Origin: Acetofilamentum sp.
Lineage (GTDB): Bacteria; Bacteroidota; Bacteroidia; Bacteroidales; JAFGUD01
DNA: 5,528 nucleotides
Assembly: GCA_020722645.1 (NCBI GenBank)
Contig: DYKL01000242.1
Coordinates: 1-5,528 of the forward strand
Reading direction: 5' to 3'
How positions within the stretch are numbered: the first letter of the stretch is position 1; every line of letters begins with the position of its first letter. Positions 1-5,427 of the stretch are shown here, in pieces. A model generated the notes under the pieces. It saw nothing but the letters and a program-made list of their open reading frames with translations, was not told the DNA's origin and made no database searches. A program made the translations under genes and the position numbers.

Positions 1-82
1 AAACTTTTAATGTTAAAATGGAATGGTGTTTTATCTATACTAAATTAACAATGCCTTTACTTTGATATTTTTATTGAAAATT

Positions 83-112
83 TTTGTTTTTTAAAAAAAC
101 ATTTTATATTTG
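83..112 (+). promoter_or_regulatory. Bacteroidota-type promoter for the STAS-like gene
   Basis: A TTTG at 83-86 is followed after 18 bases by TATATTTG at 105-112, a perfect match to the TAnnTTTG -7 element of Bacteroidota primary sigma factors; the published consensus spacing from the TTTG/TTG -33 element is about 17-23 bases. Transcription should start near 117-120, giving a leader of roughly 10 bases before the ATG at 129. This excludes an in-frame ATG at 84, which lies inside the promoter. A second, poorer -7-like sequence (TTACTTTG, 57-64) lies upstream. Confidence 0.7.
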
Positions 113-128
113 GAAAAAATATGATTCG

Positions 129-551
129 ATGAATAAGGAAATAATATTAGATAATAGTTATGTTGAGGTTTACTTTGTTCCCGAATACAAATTAATTGCA
201 GTAGCTTGGAAAGAAAGCAAAAGTATTCCTTCTGATGTATATAAGGAAACTTTTATTGCAGCATTGGATTATGCCGAAAAATCCGGTTTCTTAAATTTTA
301 TGTCTGATTCTCGCTTAGGAGGTTTAGTTTCACCGGCTGATAGAAAATGGTTTCAGGATTACGCTGTCCCGAGAGCAGCTCGCTATGGCCTTAAACACGC
401 AGCAGTTGTGATTAAAAAAGATCCATTCAAAAAATATTACATGAATGCGATATTGAAAGTTATTATGATTAAAGCCAATTATAATATGAAAATTTTCCAT
501 GATTATGACGAAGCTATAAATTGGCTCATCAGCCACAATGATTATAAATAA
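129..551 (+). CDS. STAS/SpoIIAA-like small cytoplasmic protein
   Basis: This encodes 140 residues with no signal peptide or membrane segment. The layout matches the SpoIIAA-like (STAS/SEC14-type) proteins common in Bacteroidota: an N-terminal beta strand pair (VEVYFVPEYKLIAVAW), a helix with YKETFIAALDYAEKSG, a strand with a short conserved 'FMSDSRLGG' segment, then 'SPADRKWFQDYAVPRA', a strand 'HAAVVIKKD' and a final FHDYDEAINWL helix. STAS folds usually mediate protein-protein or small-ligand contacts; no partner is evident here and no anti-sigma factor gene lies nearby. An in-frame ATG at 84 would add 15 residues (MFFKKTFYIWKKYDS) but falls inside the promoter at 83-112, so ATG 129 is chosen. 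The gene is monocistronic or nearly so, closed by the terminator at 555-577. Family assignment is by recognition of the overall pattern; molecular function is unknown. Confidence 0.75.
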   Translation: MNKEIILDNSYVEVYFVPEYKLIAVAWKESKSIPSDVYKETFIAALDYAEKSGFLNFMSDSRLGGLVSPADRKWFQDYAVPRAARYGLKHAAVVIKKDPFKKYYMNAILKVIMIKANYNMKIFHDYDEAINWLISHNDYK

Positions 552-554
552 ATT

Positions 555-577
555 GCCGTAATAACGGCTTTTTTTTT
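555..577 (+). terminator. Rho-independent terminator after the STAS-like gene
   Basis: GCCGT (555-559), loop AATA, ACGGC (564-568) form a 5-bp GC-rich stem followed directly by nine T (569-577). It starts three bases after the TAA of the upstream gene. It ends only three bases before the ATG of the acyltransferase gene at 581, so it could also act as an attenuator of the downstream three-gene unit. Confidence 0.8.
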
Positions 578-580
578 AGT

Positions 581-1201
581 ATGATAAAAGCAAACCATAA
601 AAAAATTCCGAATCTTTTTTTTGAAAGATACATTAACCGTAAATTTTATAAGTTATTTGACAAAATAGAAATTTTAAATGATAATATAAATAAGGAATTG
701 CCCATTTTTTTAATTGCAAATCACGTATCTTGGTGGGATGGATTCTGGGTTTTGTTGATTAACAAAAAACTATGGAAAAAAAAGATTTTTGTGATGATGC
801 TCGAAGAACAACTTAAAATCAACAAAATTCTGAGATATTCAGGGGCTTTTTCTATCAAGCCAAATTCAAGAGACGCTGTCAATTCTCTTAATTATACCGC
901 TGAATTACTCAAAAACAAAGATAATATCGTTGTTATGTATCCGCAAGGAATTATGCAGTCAATTTATAATGCTAATTTTGAATTTCAGAAAGGAATTGAA
1001 TTCGTTATGAATAAAGTTAATGAACATATAAATGTAGTATTTGCGGCTTTTTTTATAGAATATTTTGATAAACCAAAACCAACTTTGTATTGTTATTTGA
1101 AAGAAAATGTTGAAATTCGCCGAAATTTTACTGAAATTCAAAAAAATTATAACGATTTTTACACACAATGTTTGAACTCACAGAAATCATTGAAAAAATA
1201 A
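581..1201 (+). CDS. PlsC-type lysophospholipid acyltransferase
   Basis: The 206-residue product belongs to the PlsC/LPLAT superfamily, which transfers an acyl chain from acyl-CoA or acyl-ACP to a hydroxyl on a lipid at the inner membrane face. Motif I, NHxSxxD, is intact at residues 47-53 (NHVSWWD, catalytic His48 and Asp53). Motif II is seen around 88-93 (GAFSIK), with Lys where many members have Arg. Motif III is YPQG at 120-123, where classical PlsC has FPEG; the Gln form is one I associate with a Bacteroidota subgroup of the family. The N-terminus is cytoplasmic without a signal peptide. ATG 581 is the only plausible start: the reading frame is closed upstream at 545 and no other Met occurs before motif I. 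Its 3' end overlaps the glycosyltransferase gene by 34 bases, implying translational coupling. With a neighbouring lipid-type glycosyltransferase it may acylate a glycolipid or carotenoid glycoside (as CrtO does in staphyloxanthin synthesis) rather than make phosphatidate; this is inference. Confidence 0.82.
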   Translation: MIKANHKKIPNLFFERYINRKFYKLFDKIEILNDNINKELPIFLIANHVSWWDGFWVLLINKKLWKKKIFVMMLEEQLKINKILRYSGAFSIKPNSRDAVNSLNYTAELLKNKDNIVVMYPQGIMQSIYNANFEFQKGIEFVMNKVNEHINVVFAAFFIEYFDKPKPTLYCYLKENVEIRRNFTEIQKNYNDFYTQCLNSQKSLKK

Positions 1202-2310
1202 AGCAATTAAGCCTTTTGGATTATCTTACCTTTTTTGTGTTTGCCTTTTTTATAATGCGTTTCTTAGTAAGCTTTGTTAATTTTATATACAATCCATTAA
1301 AATCATACGTAAAAGGGGCTTATAATTACAAAATTTCAGTATTAATACCAGCCAGAAATGAAGAAAAAAATCTGCCGAAAATTTTAGATGACTTGCTTAA
1401 TCAAACTTATCAAAATTTTGAAATTATAGTTTATGACGATAATTCTATTGACGAAACAAGAAACATAATAAAAAAATATAATACAATTGATAGTCGAATT
1501 AAATACAAAATTGGGGAGGAATTGCCTGAAAAATGGCTGGGGAAAAATTATGCCTGTTATAATTTGGCAACGGAGGCAACAGGTGATTATTATGTTTTTA
1601 TAGATGCTGATGTTCGTCTGGAAACTCAAATGCTTGAAAAATCTGTTTGGTTTGCCGTCAGTAAAAAACTTGCTCTATTTTCTGTTTATCCTCAACAGAT
1701 TACTTTGACAAAAGGAGAAATTCTGACAGTTCCTCTGATGAATTTTATTTTATTAACGCTTCTTGCATTGCCGTCATTGGCATTCAGGTGGTTTTTCAAA
1801 AGTTTGTCTGCGGCAAATGGTCAGTTTATGTTTTTTGAAGCTCAAACATACCGAAAATTTCAGCCTCATAAATTGATGAAATTACAAAAAGCTGAAGACA
1901 TTTCAATTGCACGTTTTTATAAAAAGAAAAGACAAAGAATAAGATGTTTAGCGAATTTAAGTGATATAAAATGCCGGATGTATGAATCTTATAAAGAGGC
2001 AACTGACGGCTTTTCAAAAAACATTGTAAATATACTTGGCGGAAATTATGTTTTCGCTTCAATTTTTTTGATTGTTTCAGCTTTCGGTTTGATTTTTTTG
2101 TTTTTTAACAATATAGTTTTGTTTCTTATTAGTTTATTTGCAAATATTTTATCACATTTTTTCGTCAGTAGGATTTCTAAAAGAAGTTTTTTTTATGATA
2201 TTTTTTTATCATTTGTTAGAATTCCTGTATTGGCAAACATTTTAATAATATCAATAATTAAAAGAATTAAAAAAGATAATAAATGGAAAGGAAGAAATAT
2301 ATATTCGTAA
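1168..2310 (+). CDS. Membrane-anchored family 2 glycosyltransferase (CrtQ/HpnB-like)
   Basis: This 380-residue protein has an N-terminal membrane helix (about 18-40), a GT-A catalytic domain and about three to four hydrophobic segments at the C-terminus (about 292-314, 316-334, 345-365), with another hydrophobic stretch at 186-205. The GT2 signatures are present in order: SVLIPARNEEKNL at 57-69, the Asp pair YDDNS at 89-93, the metal-binding DAD at 146-148, ANGQF at 216-220, the ED pair at 243-244 (candidate general base) and a basic KKKRQRIRC stretch at 252-260 in place of the QxxRW motif. The C-terminal 'KWKGRNIYS' resembles the WKGR-x-Y tail of CrtQ-type carotenoid and HpnB-type hopanoid glycosyltransferases. 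It should transfer a sugar from a nucleotide sugar to a lipid acceptor at the cytoplasmic membrane; the acceptor is unknown, and no carotenoid or hopanoid genes are in the window. It overlaps the acyltransferase by 34 bases and the TPR gene by 28. ATG 1168 retains the N-terminal helix. Confidence 0.82.
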   Translation: MFELTEIIEKIKQLSLLDYLTFFVFAFFIMRFLVSFVNFIYNPLKSYVKGAYNYKISVLIPARNEEKNLPKILDDLLNQTYQNFEIIVYDDNSIDETRNIIKKYNTIDSRIKYKIGEELPEKWLGKNYACYNLATEATGDYYVFIDADVRLETQMLEKSVWFAVSKKLALFSVYPQQITLTKGEILTVPLMNFILLTLLALPSLAFRWFFKSLSAANGQFMFFEAQTYRKFQPHKLMKLQKAEDISIARFYKKKRQRIRCLANLSDIKCRMYESYKEATDGFSKNIVNILGGNYVFASIFLIVSAFGLIFLFFNNIVLFLISLFANILSHFFVSRISKRSFFYDIFLSFVRIPVLANILIISIIKRIKKDNKWKGRNIYS

Positions 2311-3005
2311 TTCTTTTTTTGTTTTCGTTTTTTATTCTAAATGCTCAGAAAACCTACAAAGAATTTATATATAACTCTTATGTAACAGGTCAAATGAATG
2401 TTTGGAAAGCTGTTATTGATAAGATGGAATTGAATAAAACGAACAATAGTAAAAATTTAATGGAATTGATTGAGTATCAATATGGTTATATAGCTTGGTG
2501 TATTGGAAATGACAAAAAAAGCGAAGCCGAAGAATATTTGGAATTGGCATCAAAAAATCTCGAAATTGTAGAACAAAACGGTGATTATATAGCACTTGTC
2601 TATTCTTATAAATCTGCATTCATTGGTTTTGAAATAGGCATAAATCCGGTAAAAGCACCTTTTCTTGGCGGTAAATCGCTCGAATATAGCGAAAAAGCAA
2701 TTGAAATAAATGACAAAAATCTTTTGATTCTTATGAATCACGCCAGTTTAATGTTTTATATGCCTTCTTTTTATGGTGGCGACAAACAAAAGGCGATTGA
2801 TTTATATCTAAAAGCCCTTGAAAATGCAGATCTTAATTCTTCAAAAAATAACTGGCTGTATTTGAATCTTCTTACAAATATAGGTAATGCTTATAAAGAA
2901 ATTGAAGATAAAGTAAATGCGAAATATTACTACGAATATGCACTAAAAGTTGAACCGAACTTTAAATATGTTAAAGATGAATTATTGCCGGAATTAAGCA
3001 ATTAA
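2283..3005 (+). CDS. Secreted TPR-like protein
   Basis: The product has 240 residues. A clear signal peptide (MERKKYIFVILFLFSFFILNA, cleavage likely after Ala21, leaving Gln22) sends it to the periplasm; there is no lipobox. The rest is helical with TPR-like repeats: a degenerate unit near 62-97, a unit at about 131-160 preceded by NPVKAPFLGGK, one at about 165-182 preceded by PSFYGGDK, and a canonical-looking final repeat at about 192-226 (LTNIGNAYKEIEDKVNAKYYYEYALKVEPN). The paired 'P-x-(x)-GG-x-K' motifs ahead of the two central repeats are a feature I associate with a Bacteroidota TPR subgroup. Such proteins usually act as scaffolds; the partner here is unknown. Its start overlaps the glycosyltransferase end by 28 bases, so it is probably made from the same message and may assist export or assembly of the product of that pathway. 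Function is inferred from context only. Confidence 0.75.
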   Translation: MERKKYIFVILFLFSFFILNAQKTYKEFIYNSYVTGQMNVWKAVIDKMELNKTNNSKNLMELIEYQYGYIAWCIGNDKKSEAEEYLELASKNLEIVEQNGDYIALVYSYKSAFIGFEIGINPVKAPFLGGKSLEYSEKAIEINDKNLLILMNHASLMFYMPSFYGGDKQKAIDLYLKALENADLNSSKNNWLYLNLLTNIGNAYKEIEDKVNAKYYYEYALKVEPNFKYVKDELLPELSN

Positions 3006-3044
3006 AAAAAAAATAAAATTTTAAAGAAATTATCTGCTTTTTGT

Positions 3045-3052
3045 TAAATTTG
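3045..3052 (+). promoter_or_regulatory. Bacteroidota -7 promoter element of the flavodiiron operon
   Basis: TAAATTTG at 3045-3052 is an exact TAnnTTTG match in the 79-base gap between the TPR gene and the flavodiiron gene. The -33 region is weak (a T-run at 3019-3022, about 22 bases upstream, without the full TTTG), which may mean that an activator helps. Transcription would start near 3058-3060, leaving a leader of about 25 bases before ATG 3085. No repressor operator is obvious. Confidence 0.6.
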
Positions 3053-3084
3053 CCGAAATAATATTAACTAAAAAAAAGTACAAA

Positions 3085-4470
3085 ATGAAAAAATATATTT
3101 GTATAGTATGCGGTTATATATATGACCCACAAATAGGTGATCCTGACGGAGGTATTGCACCCGGTACTGCTTTTGAAGATATTCCCGAAGACTGGAGATG
3201 TCCGATATGTGGAGTTGGAAAAGAAGACTTCGAATTACAGGAAGAAAAAATTACTCTGAAAGAGACAAAAAAAGACACATCTCGAGATAGTAAACTTGCT
3301 TATAATGAAATAGTTAAAAATGTTTTTTCTGTTGGTTCACAAGACTGGGACAGAAAACTTTTTGATGAACTTATACCTCTGCCTGACGGTACTAGTTACA
3401 ATGCTTTTATAGTTAAAGGCAGCCAAAAAACAGCTTTAATTGATACAGTTGATCCTGAAAAAGTTGATGATTTAATTGACAATATCTACGATTTGGAGCT
3501 TGATTCTTTGGATTACATTATTTCTAATCATGCAGAACAAGACCATTCAGGTGCTATTCCAATGATCATCGACTTATTTCCTGATGCAAAAGTTGTTACA
3601 AATGCAAAATGTAAACAGTATCTGATTGATTTACTTGAACTTGAAGAAGAAGCTTTTATTGTTATCGAAGATGGCGAAAAATTATCTTTGGGTGATAAAA
3701 CGCTTGAATTTATTCTTACACCTTGGGTACATTGGCCTGAAACAATGAGTACATATTTAGTCGAAGACAAAATTCTTTTCTCCTGCGACTTTTTCGGTTC
3801 TCATCGTGCAACAAGCAGTCTGTTTGTTTATGACGAATATAAGGTTGTTGAAGATGCAAAACGTTATTATGCTGAAATTATGATGCCTTTCCGCAATCAT
3901 ATAAGTAAAAACATCCAAAAAATTGAACAAAAAGAAATTAAATTCATTGCTCCAAGCCACGGACCTGTATATAACAGACCTCAATTGATTATTGATGCAT
4001 ACAAAGACTGGATTTCTCCGAGAGTTGATAACAAAATTCTGATTCCTTATATTTCAATGCACGGAAGTACAGCTCTTTTGGTTGATTATCTTGTAAAAAG
4101 ATTCACTGAAGCTCAAATAAAAGTGATACCTTTCAATCTTACAAAAACTGATATCGGACAATTGGCAATTGAAATGGTTGATGCTGCTACCGTTATTTTT
4201 GGTACTCCTGTTGTTTTAGGCGGAGTTCATCCTCAGGTTATTTATGCTGCTTATCTTGCAAATATGCTACGTCCGAAAGTCAGATACGCAAGTTTTGTCG
4301 GTTCATCTGGTTGGGGAGGAAAAGTTATTAACCAGTTTCAGTCTATTTTGAATAATGTAAAAGCTGAAATTGTTGATCCGGTTTTTGTCAGAGGAATACC
4401 AAAAGACAAAGATTTAGATGAAATTGATGTTTTTGTTGATAAAATTATCGAACTACATAAAAAATTATAA
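3085..4470 (+). CDS. Rubredoxin-flavodiiron fusion protein (O2/NO reductase)
   Basis: This 461-residue cytoplasmic protein joins three redox modules. Residues 1-52 are a full rubredoxin with iron ligands Cys6, Cys9, Cys39 and Cys42 (CIVCG and CPICG). After a charged linker (about 53-70) comes the metallo-beta-lactamase-like diiron domain (about 72-312), with every expected ligand: His149, Glu151, Asp153 (HAEQDH), His216 (TPWVHW), Asp235 (FSCDFFG) and His292 (PSHGP). Residues about 316-461 are a flavodoxin domain with the FMN phosphate loop SMHGST (324-329), GTPVVLGG (373-380) and SSGWGG (407-412). Flavodiiron proteins reduce O2 to water and/or NO to N2O; electrons pass from NAD(P)H through a reductase and rubredoxin to FMN and the diiron site. 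Here rubredoxin is fused at the N-terminus, whereas in E. coli NorV it is C-terminal. No NADH:rubredoxin reductase gene is in the window, so one must be elsewhere. It resembles FprA/NorV; O2 versus NO preference cannot be read from the sequence. It heads an operon with the lipoprotein 19 bases downstream. Confidence 0.93.
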   Translation: MKKYICIVCGYIYDPQIGDPDGGIAPGTAFEDIPEDWRCPICGVGKEDFELQEEKITLKETKKDTSRDSKLAYNEIVKNVFSVGSQDWDRKLFDELIPLPDGTSYNAFIVKGSQKTALIDTVDPEKVDDLIDNIYDLELDSLDYIISNHAEQDHSGAIPMIIDLFPDAKVVTNAKCKQYLIDLLELEEEAFIVIEDGEKLSLGDKTLEFILTPWVHWPETMSTYLVEDKILFSCDFFGSHRATSSLFVYDEYKVVEDAKRYYAEIMMPFRNHISKNIQKIEQKEIKFIAPSHGPVYNRPQLIIDAYKDWISPRVDNKILIPYISMHGSTALLVDYLVKRFTEAQIKVIPFNLTKTDIGQLAIEMVDAATVIFGTPVVLGGVHPQVIYAAYLANMLRPKVRYASFVGSSGWGGKVINQFQSILNNVKAEIVDPVFVRGIPKDKDLDEIDVFVDKIIELHKKL

Positions 4471-4489
4471 ACTTTTCAAATACTTTTTT

Positions 4490-5071
4490 ATGAAAAAAAT
4501 ATCAGCACTTTTATTAATAGTTTTTTTATTTGTTTTTGTTTCTTGTAAAAACGATGATAAAGAGAACAAAGAAAATAAAGAACAAACAACCGATGTAAAA
4601 GATGAAAAATCTGAAATTCAGGTCAAAGTTGAAGAGGTTACAAAAAAACAGATGATTTCTATGCGTACTGAGATGGAAATGAGTCAAATTTCAACAGAAT
4701 TTGCAAGAATGTATGGCGAATTGATGAAATATGTTGAAGAAAACTCATACAAAATCGTAGCTCCGCCTGTTGCTATTTATCACAGCTGGTCATACAGCAT
4801 CAATGATGTCGAAGTTGGTTTAATAGTAGAAGGTGATTTGAAAGGGACTGATAATATTATTGTTTCAGAAACTTATGAAGGTAAAGTAGTTACAGCAATA
4901 CATTTCGGTGCTTATGATAAGGTTCACAAATCTTGGATGGCGATTGATGATTACATTAAAGCTAATAAACTTGAAGAAAACGGAGCGGCTTGGGAAGAAT
5001 ATATCACAGACACAGCTTTGGAACAGGACACAAGCAAATGGCAGACAAAACTTTATATGCCGGTTAAATAA
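4490..5071 (+). CDS. Lipoprotein with GyrI-like effector-binding domain
   Basis: This encodes 193 residues. Residues 1-18 are a lipoprotein signal peptide (MKKISALLLIVFLFVFVS) with the lipidated Cys19, followed by NDD and a Lys/Glu/Asn-rich linker (about 20-45). Acidic residues right after the Cys resemble Bacteroidota surface-export signals, so it may sit on the outer leaflet. Residues about 46-193 match the GyrI-like/AraC effector-binding fold: an N-terminal helix (MSQISTEFARMYGELMKYVEEN), a strand with PPVAIYHSW, a strand with VEVGLIVEG, then the hallmark VTAIHFGAYDKVHKSW-helix-WEEYITD segment (Glu169/Glu170 and Tyr171) and terminal WQTKLYMPV. Domains of this family bind small organic ligands or act as hydrolases; there is no DNA-binding domain here. 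An in-frame ATG at 4418 lies inside the flavodiiron gene and would bury the signal peptide, so ATG 4490 is chosen. It follows the flavodiiron gene by 19 bases with no terminator between them and is probably co-transcribed. The ligand is unknown. Confidence 0.82.
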   Translation: MKKISALLLIVFLFVFVSCKNDDKENKENKEQTTDVKDEKSEIQVKVEEVTKKQMISMRTEMEMSQISTEFARMYGELMKYVEENSYKIVAPPVAIYHSWSYSINDVEVGLIVEGDLKGTDNIIVSETYEGKVVTAIHFGAYDKVHKSWMAIDDYIKANKLEENGAAWEEYITDTALEQDTSKWQTKLYMPVK

Positions 5072-5078
5072 TAAACCG
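5061..5078 (+). terminator. Possible weak hairpin at the end of the flavodiiron operon
   Basis: CGGTT (5061-5065) and AACCG (5074-5078) form a 5-bp stem around the TAA stop codon of the lipoprotein gene, with an 8-base AT loop. The following bases (AATTATTTAG) are only partly T-rich, so this is at best an inefficient intrinsic terminator; on the other strand there is no T-tract either. Confidence 0.25.
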
Positions 5079-5164
5079 AATTATTTAGTGTCTGCAAGAA
5101 AATGCTTAACAAATTGTATATCAACTATTTGCATAGTTAAAATATTTCTGAATATTTTTAATAA

Positions 5165-5287
5165 TAATTCGTTAATATTTCAATTAGTGTCATCCTGAGT
5201 GATAACGAAGGAAGCAAATTATTGATTTTCAATTATTTACCAATTTATTACTCGCATAAACATAATTCGCTGAATATTAACGAATTA
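5165..5287. repeat. AT-rich inverted repeat, 15-bp perfect ends
   Basis: TAATTCGTTAATATT (5165-5179) is perfectly complementary to AATATTAACGAATTA (5273-5287), separated by 93 bases. The similarity continues inward for a few bases with a one-base gap (TTCA against TGA). A third, degenerate copy of the unit (ATAATTCG then CTGAATATT, 5262-5278) overlaps the right arm and makes a local hairpin, AATTCG 5264-5269 with CGAATT 5281-5286. No target-site duplication is visible. It could be the ends of a small non-autonomous element, or chance in AT-rich DNA; a 15-bp perfect match containing CG is unlikely to be pure chance. Confidence 0.5.
5189..5212 (+). repeat. Degenerate copy of a dispersed intergenic repeat
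   Basis: GTCATCCTGAG (5189-5199) followed by CGAAGGA (5206-5212) resembles the widespread bacterial intergenic repeat of the form GTCATCCTGAG-CG-rich-CGAAGGAT that I recall from many Bacteroidota genomes. The middle here (TGATAA) has decayed from the usual GC-rich sequence. The call rests on memory of the motif rather than on a second copy in this window. Confidence 0.35.
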
Positions 5288-5352
5288 CTTCAAATATACC
5301 GAACTATTGATTAAAATATTTGACCTTAAATCCGCAAGTCTTTTCGTAAGTG

Positions 5353-5376
5353 GTTGCAGGTGAAAACACCTGCAAC
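5353..5376. repeat. Perfect 10-bp stem-loop, AAAA loop
   Basis: GTTGCAGGTG (5353-5362) and CACCTGCAAC (5367-5376) are exact complements separated by AAAA. It is the strongest hairpin in the window. No T-tract follows on either strand (ATGTAG on +, CACTTACG on -), so it is not an intrinsic terminator; it is a structural part of the 140-base element. Confidence 0.85.
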
Positions 5377-5389
5377 ATGTAGTTTGCAC

Positions 5390-5427
5390 CAGTCAGGTGC
5401 CTGTACTGTAAGTATCTCACCTGGCTG
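5390..5427. repeat. Second internal stem-loop of the palindromic element
   Basis: CAGTCAGGTG (5390-5399) pairs with CACCTGGCTG (5418-5427) at nine of ten positions in DNA and all ten in RNA with one G-U. A competing smaller hairpin uses GCACC (5386-5390) with GGTGC (5396-5400) around AGTCA. The two folds are mutually exclusive. Confidence 0.6.

Noticed and set aside
517..524. TAAATTGG as a promoter for the acyltransferase unit
   Set aside because: It has one mismatch in the key TTTG and no TTG at the -33 distance; it would also transcribe the terminator as its leader.
330..3984. Several minus-strand open frames of 63-81 codons
   Set aside because: All lie antisense to well-supported + strand genes and have no domain-like content.
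4481..4488. TACTTTTT as a -7 element for the lipoprotein gene
   Set aside because: Only seven of eight positions match and it ends one base before the start codon, so it could not drive this gene from ATG 4490.
4418..4489. Longer start for the lipoprotein gene
   Set aside because: It lies inside the flavodiiron coding region and would place 24 residues ahead of a clean lipoprotein signal peptide starting at 4490.
4908..5198. A 96-codon + strand frame overlapping the end of the lipoprotein gene
   Set aside because: It is another frame of the well-supported GyrI-like gene for more than half its length, then runs through AT-rich repeat DNA, and shows no recognisable domain.
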